From Hyphomicrobiales bacterium (GTDB lineage Bacteria; Pseudomonadota; Alphaproteobacteria; Rhizobiales; S144-35), in NCBI GenBank assembly GCA_015494185.1, contig WGBT01000377.1, positions 1-6,257 on the forward strand: 6,257 bases of DNA, in the 5' to 3' direction. Numbering within the stretch: position 1 is the stretch's first letter; every line of letters starts with the position of its first letter. The notes below the pieces were generated by a model that saw only the letters and a list, made by a program, of their open reading frames with translations, was not told the origin of the DNA and made no database searches. Below are positions 1 to 5,163 of the stretch, one piece after another. Position numbers and translations under genes: made by a program.

Positions 1-3
1 ATA

Positions 4-29
4 TTGAGACAATCTGTTAGTTGAGACAA
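4..29. repeat. Short direct repeat TTGAGACAA, period 17
   Basis: TTGAGACAA occurs at 4-12 and again at 21-29. The bases after each copy are also partly alike, so 12 of 17 positions match over the full unit. It sits at the window edge, so more copies could lie to the left. It could be a protein-binding site or part of the end of a mobile element, but nothing else here supports either reading. Confidence 0.35.
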
Positions 30-54
30 ACTCTGCACAGATCGGCAGTCCTTA

Positions 55-160
55 AAGCCATCCTTTTGGTGCCATCGCCGCTCACCTCCCCCCCTTCCGG
101 GTGAGCGGCGATGGCTCTGGGGGGATGGCGGGCTATCCTTTTGGTAAATCGGAAGCGAGC
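55..160 (+). repeat. 106-bp structured dispersed repeat, copy 1
   Basis: This element recurs inverted at 6102-6207, with 93 of 106 positions identical and no gaps by hand alignment. Its core is a perfect 16-bp inverted repeat, arms 71-86 and 100-115, around a 13-base C-rich loop. An outer 7-bp stem (GCCATCC 57-63 with GGATGGC 123-129) encloses it across a 7 by 7 internal loop. ATCCTTTTGG occurs twice inside it, at 60-69 and 135-144. The final part (130-160, ending GGAAGCGAGC) is not in the hairpin but is nearly identical in both copies, so the unit is more than a palindrome. It resembles ERIC- or REP-type intergenic elements in style. No terminal inverted repeat or target duplication is evident, and the family is not one I recognise. 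Confidence 0.85.
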
Positions 161-199
161 TTTCCCCGCAACGAACACCTCTTAGGACCCCAGAGCCAT
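111..199 (+). other. 12-bp inverted repeat competing with the copy 1 hairpin
   Basis: ATGGCTCTGGGG (111-122) is perfectly complementary to CCCCAGAGCCAT (188-199), with 65 bases between. The left arm overlaps the right arm of the repeat's main hairpin (100-115), so in RNA the two folds could not fully form together. The second repeat copy lacks the matching bases, so this pairing is specific to this locus. Alternatively, 188-199 may simply be a remnant of another inverted copy of the element. Confidence 0.5.
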
Positions 200-225
200 T
201 TAAGAATGCCTCAAATCACCTGAAC

Positions 226-277
226 GCTCAAACATTCCCTTTATTCAAGGATTGGGGTATAGTACCTGAGCTTTTTT
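226..277 (+). terminator. Terminator-like branched structure with T6 tail
   Basis: GCTCA (226-230) can pair with TGAGC (267-271), which is followed at once by six T residues (272-277). The enclosed bases can form two small hairpins, one with CCTT/AAGG arms and one GGTA (256-259) with TACC (263-266). The closing stem is only 5 bp, so this is weaker than a classic intrinsic terminator. It would end transcription entering from the left or from the repeat. The tail CTTTTTTGTCA is identical to that of the candidate at 1009-1062. Confidence 0.4.
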
Positions 278-410
278 GTCAAGAATTCGCAACAACATCC
301 ATCCTTCCGTGGATTGCACATTTTGGCAACTGTATTAATTTTTAGGCAGGACAACGTAAAACTTTGCGCTCAAACTAAAACTAATAAGCCTGGTTCCATC
401 GCAAAAGCAT

Positions 411-431
411 CGCGTTATAACGCGTTATAAT
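411..431 (+). promoter_or_regulatory. Tandem palindromic site with -10-like TATAAT
   Basis: CGCGTTATAA is repeated exactly in tandem (411-420 and 421-430). This creates two overlapping perfect palindromes: 14 bp at 411-424 and 16 bp (TTATAACGCGTTATAA) at 415-430. TATAAT, a consensus -10 hexamer, spans 426-431, so a protein bound to the dyad would cover it. No good -35 hexamer is seen at 16-18 bp upstream, so the promoter may need an activator or may not be sigma-70 type. The start codon of the next gene is about 80 bases downstream. Confidence 0.5.
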
Positions 432-509
432 GTAATATCAATCCATATAACATGATCACTCTTTCAGCCAATCGATCGTTCAGCAAAAATGGAACATTGA
501 GGAGAAACA

Positions 510-875
510 ATGCCAGCACCAATCCGCCAAGGCGTAACCGAAGAAATGATCTTGAAAGCTTTCGCCGTCAATCTGCAGCGCTGCGCCGTCAAGGGCGCCC
601 GCTATGTCAAATATACCTTCCGCGACATCGCCGATTCCCCGGGGGGCGCAGCCAGCCTCGAATGTCTTGACGACAATCTCGAAGTCATCCATGACAGCCG
701 TTCCCAGGCCGAGTTGCGCAGCTGCTTCGACCCGTTGGAAAAATGCGCCGAACAACAGCGCCTGTTTGACATCCGTGAAGGCAACGCCGCCTGGAACAAA
801 CTGTCCGTGATCCTCGATCTCAGCAACGGAAATTTCACCCGCAAAAAAGAAATGATCGACGAATCCGTGCACTGA
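510..875 (+). CDS. Hypothetical protein, 121 aa, cytosolic
   Basis: I do not recognise this protein with confidence. The ATG at 510 has a strong Shine-Dalgarno site (AGGAG 500-504, 5-base spacing), which supports both strand and start. There is no signal peptide or membrane segment. The N-terminal 5-28 region looks helical. The centre carries four cysteines (25, 52, 72, 79). The C-terminal part has a conserved-looking stretch with Cys79, an AEQQRLF segment, Trp95 and a WNKL motif, followed by a strand ending in NGNF at about 106-109. The WNKL-then-NGNF pattern is faintly like YezG/DUF600-type small proteins, but I would not assign that family without a profile search. It appears monocistronic: more than 500 bases follow before the next gene, with a terminator candidate at 1009-1062. 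Expression is probably governed by the dyad at 411-431. Confidence 0.8.
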   Translation: MPAPIRQGVTEEMILKAFAVNLQRCAVKGARYVKYTFRDIADSPGGAASLECLDDNLEVIHDSRSQAELRSCFDPLEKCAEQQRLFDIREGNAAWNKLSVILDLSNGNFTRKKEMIDESVH

Positions 876-1008
876 GGTCATGCTGGCCAAAATGGCCCCA
901 TTCGGCGTTTCTTGGTGGACAAGCGCCATCCCCCTCTTGCCCGTCCGCCCCGACGCAGGCTAAGAGGTCAAATGTCAGTGTTGAGGAATCAAGGGGGATC
1001 CGGGGGGC

Positions 1009-1062
1009 AAGGAAGCTTCGAGCGGGGCTTAAGAGACGCTCAATATAACAGCTTCCTTTTTT
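1009..1062 (+). terminator. Intrinsic terminator candidate
   Basis: AAGGAAGCT (1009-1017) pairs perfectly with AGCTTCCTT (1050-1058), and the right arm runs into a six-T tract (1057-1062). Inside, GAGCG (1020-1024) pairs with CGCTC (1037-1041), giving a two-tier stem. The position, about 135 bases after the stop codon at 875 and before the next gene, fits termination of the 121-aa gene or of a small RNA in its 3' region. The T tract may be shared between stem and tail, which weakens a strict intrinsic-terminator reading. Confidence 0.6.
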
Positions 1063-1279
1063 GTCATAAGTTCCCTCATTGTCACGAAAAGTTAGGGCAG
1101 ATCTGCCAACACCGAAAGGTTGTTCGGGGGAATTGAGGGGGATGGAAGGATGAGCCTGCCGCTGGATTGTTTCATCACCTTTATCCTTTCACATGTCCGT
1201 TACCCGTTTGCAGTCCCCCGTGTTTGATTCCTTGATCCAGTTTTACAGAACCGGCCGTTTGTGACTTGTTGGCGTTTAG

Positions 1280-1310
1280 CAAGTTGAAAGTGTGTCCATT
1301 TCAAGTTGAA
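1280..1310. promoter_or_regulatory. Direct repeat CAAGTTGAA, period 22, upstream of YbjN gene
   Basis: CAAGTTGAA occurs at 1280-1288 and 1302-1310, start to start 22 bp, about two turns of B-DNA. CATTTCA is also repeated nearby (1297-1303 and 1313-1319). Two same-face sites about 90-120 bases upstream of the start codon at 1398 would suit a dimeric regulator. I see no clear -35/-10 pair to fix the promoter, so the regulatory role is inferred. Confidence 0.35.
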
Positions 1311-1397
1311 CGCATTTCAGAGCGCCATGCAGGGTGCTTTTGAGTTGCAACCACTCGAATAACCGCCAAGATCACCGTTGACAAAGGACGCAAAACA

Positions 1398-1895
1398 ATG
1401 GCAACGACACGGCCAACTTTTTCCCGAAAAATTCATCCGCTTGATCTGCTCGAACAATCGGCAATCCTCCATAACTGGCCTTATGAGCGGCATGGCGAGG
1501 ATGAATTCACCTTGATCGTTCAAGGGGGCTGGTGTGATTACGACCTCACTTTGAACTGGCGGCCCGAGCTTGACCTTTTACACCTCGCTTGCAGTTTCGA
1601 TTTCAAGGTGCCGGAAGCGCGTCTGACCGAAGTCTATAAACTCGCCGCCCGCATCAACGAGCAATTATTGATCGGGCATTTCGATATCTGGGCTGAAAAC
1701 GGACAATTCTTGTTTCGCCATTCCCTGCTGCTTACAGAAGTCGAAGCCAATATGGCGCTCATCGATGCCGTTCTGCAAAGCGCGCTTTCCACCTGCGAAC
1801 GCTACTATCAAGCCTTCCAATTCGTTGTCTGGGCCGGTAAAACCGCTCAAGATGCCCTCGATACCACGATTTTCGACACCCAAGGACAAGCCTGA
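1398..1895 (+). CDS. YbjN domain-containing protein
   Basis: A 165-residue cytosolic protein matching the YbjN family as found upstream of proC in many Alphaproteobacteria. Members adopt a fold like type III secretion chaperones. E. coli YbjN affects motility and stress responses, but its biochemical role is not settled. Visible family features are a GGWCDYDLTLNW strand region (about 43-54), a central INEQLLIGHFDIW block (about 86-98) followed by the QFLFRHSLLL strand, and a C-terminal helix with CERYYQAFQFVVW (about 133-145). There is no signal peptide. The ATG at 1398 has AAGGA at 1384-1388, a slightly long spacing of 9. The gene ends 77 bases before the preferred proC start with no terminator between, so the two are likely cotranscribed. 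The function in this organism is unknown; family membership is fairly secure. Confidence 0.85.
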   Translation: MATTRPTFSRKIHPLDLLEQSAILHNWPYERHGEDEFTLIVQGGWCDYDLTLNWRPELDLLHLACSFDFKVPEARLTEVYKLAARINEQLLIGHFDIWAENGQFLFRHSLLLTEVEANMALIDAVLQSALSTCERYYQAFQFVVWAGKTAQDALDTTIFDTQGQA

Positions 1896-1959
1896 AGGGG
1901 AGCCCTATAAAAAGAGCCGGACGGAAACAGGTGGCCACCCAAAAGGCGCAAAACGGCAT

Positions 1960-1967
1960 GGAGGAAG
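1960..1967 (+). promoter_or_regulatory. Ribosome binding site deciding the proC start
   Basis: GGAGGAAG lies 5 bases before the ATG at 1973 and is the best Shine-Dalgarno match in the proC leader. It favours 1973 over the in-frame GTG at 1931 and the ATG at 1958, which have no comparable site. The residues those earlier starts would add (MATQKAQNG and so on) precede the usual N-terminus of the family. Confidence 0.75.
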
Positions 1968-1972
1968 ATGCG

Positions 1973-2803
1973 ATGAAACGACTCGATGGCCGATTGTTGT
2001 TGGTGGGCGCTGGCAAAATGGGCCTGGCTTTGCTTGAAGGATGGCTGAAACAAGGTTTGCGCCCCTCCCAAACCATCATCCAGGAACCCGCACCGAGCCC
2101 TCAAGCCCACGCACTCATCGAGGCTCATCGAATCACAGCTTTGACCGATGCGAAAAGCAGCGGCCCTTTTCAGGTCGTCGTGCTTGCCATAAAACCCCAG
2201 ATCCTGCCTGAAGTTGTAAGCCCTTTACACCCCTTGACCGGCCCCCAAACCCTCGTCATCTCGATTGCGGCAGGAATCACCACCGGCCGATTGGCGCAGC
2301 TTCTAGCCCCGGACACACCGATTGTCCGGGTCATGCCCAACACGCCAGCAGCCATTGGCGCCGGCATGTCGGTGCTCTTTGCCGCCGAAGGCGTCAGCAT
2401 GGCAAACCGGCAATTGGCGGCAGAGCTGCTATCAGCGGTTGGCGAAACCGCTTGGATCGACGATGAAGCTCAAATGGACGCCGTGACCGCGGTCTCGGGC
2501 TCAGGGCCTGCTTATGTGTTCTTGCTTGCCGAATATTTGGCGCAAGCCGGCGAAACCGCAGGACTTGCGCCAGACCTTGCCCAGCGTTTGGCCAATGCCA
2601 CCATTTCCGGCGCCGGTGAACTGCTCAAACGCTCTTCGCTCACGCCGGCCCAGTTGCGCGAAAACGTCACCTCGCCAGGGGGGACCACCGCAGCCGCATT
2701 GGCGGTGTTGATGGCTGAACCCGGCTTGCGTGACATCGTTGAAAAAGCGGTTCTCGCCGCCGCCAAGCGCTCCAAAGAATTGGCTGAAAACGGCACCTCA
2801 TGA
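1973..2803 (+). CDS. proC: Pyrroline-5-carboxylate reductase
   Basis: ProC catalyses the last step of proline synthesis, reducing 1-pyrroline-5-carboxylate to L-proline with NAD(P)H in the cytosol. From the chosen ATG it is 276 residues, normal for the family. The N-terminal Rossmann dinucleotide-binding motif VGAGKMG is at 11-17. The AIKPQ segment is at 72-76 and SIAAGIT at 97-103. RVMPNTPAAIGAG is at 119-131, characteristic of P5CR. The C-terminal dimerisation and substrate domain carries AVSGSGPAY (173-181) and the signature TSPGGTTAAAL (233-243). All expected motifs are intact, so the enzyme should be active. It follows the YbjN gene by 77 bases on the same strand. A longer start at GTG 1931 (290 aa) is possible but less likely given the ribosome binding site at 1960-1967. 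Confidence 0.97.
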   Translation: MKRLDGRLLLVGAGKMGLALLEGWLKQGLRPSQTIIQEPAPSPQAHALIEAHRITALTDAKSSGPFQVVVLAIKPQILPEVVSPLHPLTGPQTLVISIAAGITTGRLAQLLAPDTPIVRVMPNTPAAIGAGMSVLFAAEGVSMANRQLAAELLSAVGETAWIDDEAQMDAVTAVSGSGPAYVFLLAEYLAQAGETAGLAPDLAQRLANATISGAGELLKRSSLTPAQLRENVTSPGGTTAAALAVLMAEPGLRDIVEKAVLAAAKRSKELAENGTS

Positions 2804-3000
2804 GACCTGTTGATATTTGGCAACAACTCATCAAAAAAATGTGAACGAACCCCGCCGGCAACCTTTTCCTTGCAAAAGATCACTATCATTGTGACGTTCT
2901 CAAGCTTGGCTGATTCGTCATCTCACAATCGCTCTCGTATCGTGTGCTGAGGGGAAAAGCCTGGCCGCAACAATATCGACACTTTCACGAACACAAGAAT

Positions 3001-3006
3001 GGGGGA
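3001..3006 (+). promoter_or_regulatory. Ribosome binding site deciding the secreted-protein start
   Basis: GGGGGA ends 4 bases before the ATG at 3011. An in-frame ATG at 2999 would place this site inside the gene and has no purine-rich site of its own upstream. Starting at 3011 also gives a cleaner signal peptide. Confidence 0.6.
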
Positions 3007-3010
3007 AAAC

Positions 3011-3322
3011 ATGCAGAAATTCGTGCTTTCAGCCCTTGCTGGCGGGCTCGCCTTGTCAACGGCTGCTTTCATGACCATCGATCAGGCGCATGCCCGTGGC
3101 AAACTCTGCAAGGCCTATCACTTTCACACATGGTCAGCCAGCGGTCCGACCAAACGCGCGGCCCAGCGCGCCGCTCTAAGGGGCTGGCGTTCCTATACGG
3201 TCTTTGAATATGGCAAAGCCTGGGGGAATTTCAAACTGGCCGGCAACCGCGCCTTGAGATGCTCCGGCGCGCGCGGCAGCTGGTCTTGCACCGCCACCGG
3301 GCGCCCGTGTCGGCTCTACTAA
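3011..3322 (+). CDS. Small secreted basic protein with four cysteines
   Basis: A 103-residue protein of unknown function with a clear Sec signal peptide: a short start with one lysine (MQK), a hydrophobic core (about 4-23) and a probable cleavage site after AHA at 26-28. The mature chain would be about 75 residues. It is strongly basic, with ten Arg and five Lys against one Glu, and is aromatic-rich. Cysteines at 33, 84, 93 and 100 suggest two disulfides formed in the periplasm. A central GPTKRAAQRAALRGW stretch looks like an amphipathic helix, followed by the aromatic segments SYTVFEYGKAWGNF and GSWSC. Small proteins of this type occur as hypotheticals in Alphaproteobacteria. The gene stands alone and converges with ubiB, with 65 bases between the two stops. 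Binding to the envelope, to nucleic acid, or an inhibitor role are all possible; none is shown. Confidence 0.8.
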   Translation: MQKFVLSALAGGLALSTAAFMTIDQAHARGKLCKAYHFHTWSASGPTKRAAQRAALRGWRSYTVFEYGKAWGNFKLAGNRALRCSGARGSWSCTATGRPCRLY

Positions 3323-3387
3323 CCGCAGGCGCATTGCATGCAACACATCTTGCCAAGAATGGTCTGTTTTTGAACTGTTCTGCGGGC

Positions 3388-4980
3388 TCAAAAATACGAC
3401 GCAGCATTGAAAAAGGCGAGTATCGCCAGCGATAGTGCCGCCAGCCACAAGGCGGCACGTCCGCCCCGGGTTTGTCGCGCCTCGGCTTGGGCCAACCGTG
3501 TAATAGTCTGATCATCGAGCCGCACCCCTTCGGCCGCCATGCGCGCCATCGCATCGGCGGTTCCTTCCAGCTGCGAAAGCAACCGCGGCACTTCGCCCAC
3601 AAAACGGCTCACCAATGCCGCACCCTCGCCCGCTTCACTAAGCCGCCCCTCGACTCCCAACTGTTTTTCCATCCAGCCACGAACAACCGGCTCGGCCGCC
3701 GTCCACATATTCAGCTTGGGATTGAGACTGCGCGCCACCCCTTCGGCCACCACCATGGTTTTTTGCAACAGCAGCAATTCCGGCCGGGTTTGCATGTCGA
3801 AGACTTCCGTATATTGAAAGAGTTGGCCAAGGAATTGGGCCATGGAAATCTCTTCAGCAGTGCGGCCCTGCAACGGTTCCCCAACCGCCCGCAATGCCTG
3901 GGCAAAGGTCGCCACATCATGATGCCGCGGCACATAACCGGCATCGAAATGAATTTGCGCCGCCCTCAGATAATCACGGGTGATAAAGCCATATAAAATT
4001 TCCGCCAAGAAACGCCGCTCTTTCGGACCAAGACGCCCCATGATGCCAAAATCAACCGCCACCACCCGGCCTTGCTCATCGACGAACAGATTGCCTTGGT
4101 GCATATCGGCATGAAAAAAACCGTCATACATGGCGTGACGCAAAAAGGTCTGCAACACCCGCTCACCGAGTACCTCAAGATCATGTCCTGCAGCACGCAA
4201 GGCCTCGTGATCGGCAATCGGAATCCCATCGATCCACTGCATCGTCAAAACCCGGCGTGAAGTCCGCTTCCAGTCCACTTCCGGCACACGAAAGCCGGGA
4301 TCTTCGGCCGAATTTTCCGCCATTTCCGACATGGCCGCCGCCTCCAGACGCAAATCCATCTCGATCGCCACCGAACGGGCCAAGGTATCGACGACCGCCA
4401 CCGGACGCAGCCTTCGCGCGGGGGGATGATGACGTTCGATCAGCCGGGCGGCGAAATAATAGCTTTCAAGATCGCGTTTGAAACGGGCTTCAACGCCGGG
4501 GCGCAAAATTTTCACCGCCACATCGCGGCGCCTGCCCGTCTCGTCTTCGATCTGCGCCTTATGCACCTGCGCAATCGAGGCGGCGGCCACCGGCGGTCCA
4601 AAATGGCTGTAAAGCTGTTCCACCGGCGCCCCCAAATCCTGCGCCACGGCGGCTTTGGCAAGAGCTTGCGAAAAAGCCGGTGCCCGGTCGCGCAAGCCAC
4701 TCAAATCACGCGCCAATTCGCGGCCTACGACATCGTCCCGGGTAGCGAGAAACTGGCCAAGTTTGATATAGCTTGGCCCCAAGGCAGTCAAAGCTGCCGT
4801 CAACCGCTCGCCGGGAGATTTCTTCGACAGTAATGCGGGCCAACGCAACGGCGCGCTTAGCATGCGCAACAACCGCACCGCCAAAGGCAACTTGACATCC
4901 GGTGGGAGCAAATAGACCCCATGGCGCATCATCACCAGGCCCGCACGCAGCAAACGGGCCCCATTTCGCAGGCTTTTCAT
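3388..4980 (-). CDS. ubiB: UbiB, ABC1/ADCK-family atypical kinase for ubiquinone biosynthesis
   Basis: UbiB supports ubiquinone biosynthesis as an atypical protein-kinase-like ATPase of the ABC1/COQ8 (ADCK) family. Databases often label it 2-polyprenylphenol 6-hydroxylase, a historical name. At 530 residues it is of usual length. The family's KxGQ motif is at 73-76 (KLGQ). The alanine-rich nucleotide loop is at 131-135 (VAAAS), the VAVK lysine at 157, an EMDLRLEA stretch at 207-214, the catalytic-loop equivalent HADMHQGN at 290-297, and the metal-binding DFG at 310-312. A hydrophobic C-terminal segment (about 508-527) would anchor it to the inner membrane. I see one clear helix there, where some relatives have two. 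The ATG at 4980 has AGAGG about 9 bases upstream on its strand. ubiE lies upstream on the same strand, 183 bases away. Confidence 0.96.
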   Translation of the reverse strand: MKSLRNGARLLRAGLVMMRHGVYLLPPDVKLPLAVRLLRMLSAPLRWPALLSKKSPGERLTAALTALGPSYIKLGQFLATRDDVVGRELARDLSGLRDRAPAFSQALAKAAVAQDLGAPVEQLYSHFGPPVAAASIAQVHKAQIEDETGRRRDVAVKILRPGVEARFKRDLESYYFAARLIERHHPPARRLRPVAVVDTLARSVAIEMDLRLEAAAMSEMAENSAEDPGFRVPEVDWKRTSRRVLTMQWIDGIPIADHEALRAAGHDLEVLGERVLQTFLRHAMYDGFFHADMHQGNLFVDEQGRVVAVDFGIMGRLGPKERRFLAEILYGFITRDYLRAAQIHFDAGYVPRHHDVATFAQALRAVGEPLQGRTAEEISMAQFLGQLFQYTEVFDMQTRPELLLLQKTMVVAEGVARSLNPKLNMWTAAEPVVRGWMEKQLGVEGRLSEAGEGAALVSRFVGEVPRLLSQLEGTADAMARMAAEGVRLDDQTITRLAQAEARQTRGGRAALWLAALSLAILAFFNAASYF

Positions 4981-4994
4981 GTCGTTGCGCCTCT

Positions 4995-5009
4995 AAGACC
5001 AAAGGTCTT
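4995..5009 (-). promoter_or_regulatory. Small hairpin abutting the ubiB ribosome binding site
   Basis: AAGACC (4995-5000) and GGTCTT (5004-5009) form a perfect 6-bp stem with a 3-base loop. On the ubiB transcript it ends exactly where the AGAGG Shine-Dalgarno sequence begins. It could keep that site in an open context or influence ribosome loading. It is short, and its role is inferred from position only. Confidence 0.35.
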
Positions 5010-5028
5010 TGTCATTGTTTTGTCATTG
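5008..5028. repeat. Tandem TTTGTCATTG, period 11, upstream of ubiB
   Basis: TTTGTCATTG occurs at 5008-5017 and 5019-5028, start to start 11 bp, about one helical turn. It lies in the ubiE-ubiB gap, 28-48 bases upstream of the ubiB start, within the probable leader or promoter. The left copy overlaps the small hairpin at 4995-5009. It could be a pair of protein-binding half sites or a slippage duplication. Confidence 0.4.
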
Positions 5029-5103
5029 ACCAAATTAATGCTTTCCCTCTCATTTGGGAGATTGGACGTAAATGGGGCCGGTCGATGGGTCAAGACTAGG
5101 AGC

Positions 5104-5142
5104 CGTTGGGATCAATACAACTCCCCCCAACGCCCCTCCCCC
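5104..5142 (-). other. Hairpin and G-rich tract after the ubiE stop
   Basis: CGTTGGG (5104-5110) and CCCAACG (5126-5132) form a perfect 7-bp inverted repeat with a 15-base loop, just downstream of ubiE. On the minus strand the same stretch has G runs of 5, 4 and 6 (complements of 5138-5142, 5133-5136 and 5123-5128), so a G-quadruplex is conceivable. There is no T run after the stem, so it is not a standard terminator. It may pause polymerase or protect the ubiE 3' end. Confidence 0.35.
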
Positions 5143-5163
5143 AACAACCGCCAATCACTGCCC

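Larger units (their letters stand above)
1..509. other. Gene-free region rich in repeats and dyads
   Basis: No convincing coding sequence is present before the start at 510. The stretch holds a short direct repeat at the left edge (4-29), a 106-bp hairpin repeat (55-160), a 12-bp inverted repeat linking that element to the sequence after it (111-122 with 188-199), a terminator-like structure (226-277), and an AT-rich promoter-like zone with a tandem palindrome (411-431). Transcription may enter from the left, with its end at the T run 272-277, but no upstream gene is visible. Confidence 0.6.
876..1397. other. Intergenic region, about 520 bases, no gene
   Basis: No open frame here has a ribosome binding site and plausible composition. 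The stretch contains a terminator candidate (1009-1062), a 12-bp palindrome GGCAGATCTGCC (1096-1107), a small CCGAA/TTCGG dyad (1112-1127) and a phased direct repeat (1280-1310) upstream of the YbjN gene. CTTGCCC (936-942) is complementary to GGGCAAG (1005-1011), which overlaps the base of the terminator stem. The upstream half is probably the 3' untranslated region of the 121-aa gene and the downstream half the leader or promoter region of the YbjN gene. A small RNA cannot be excluded. Confidence 0.55.

Noticed and set aside
480..929. Open frame of 149 codons on the minus strand opposite the 121-aa gene
   Set aside because: It is antisense to a gene with a much better ribosome binding site, and its composition looks like a reverse shadow of that gene.
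1096..1107. 12-bp palindrome GGCAGATCTGCC
   Set aside because: A palindrome of this length is expected about once or twice in a window of this size by chance, and it sits near no clear promoter.
912..1136. 74-codon frame in the 876-1397 gap
   Set aside because: It starts with TTG without a Shine-Dalgarno site, has low-complexity Arg/Gly-rich content, and runs through the terminator hairpin.
1378..1383. TTGACA, a perfect -35 hexamer just before the YbjN gene
   Set aside because: No -10 hexamer lies 16-18 bases downstream, and that position would be inside the gene. It abuts the ribosome binding site.
2808..2825. TGTTG/CAACA hairpin after proC
   Set aside because: It has a 5-bp stem with an 8-base loop and no T run after it; not a convincing terminator.
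3334..3394. TTGCATGCAA palindrome, and TTTTTGA/TCAAAAA inverted repeat, between the convergent genes
   Set aside because: These were considered as a bidirectional terminator. The stem is short and AT-only apart from one pair, its loop is 14 bases, and the ubiB stop lies in it, so the support is too weak.
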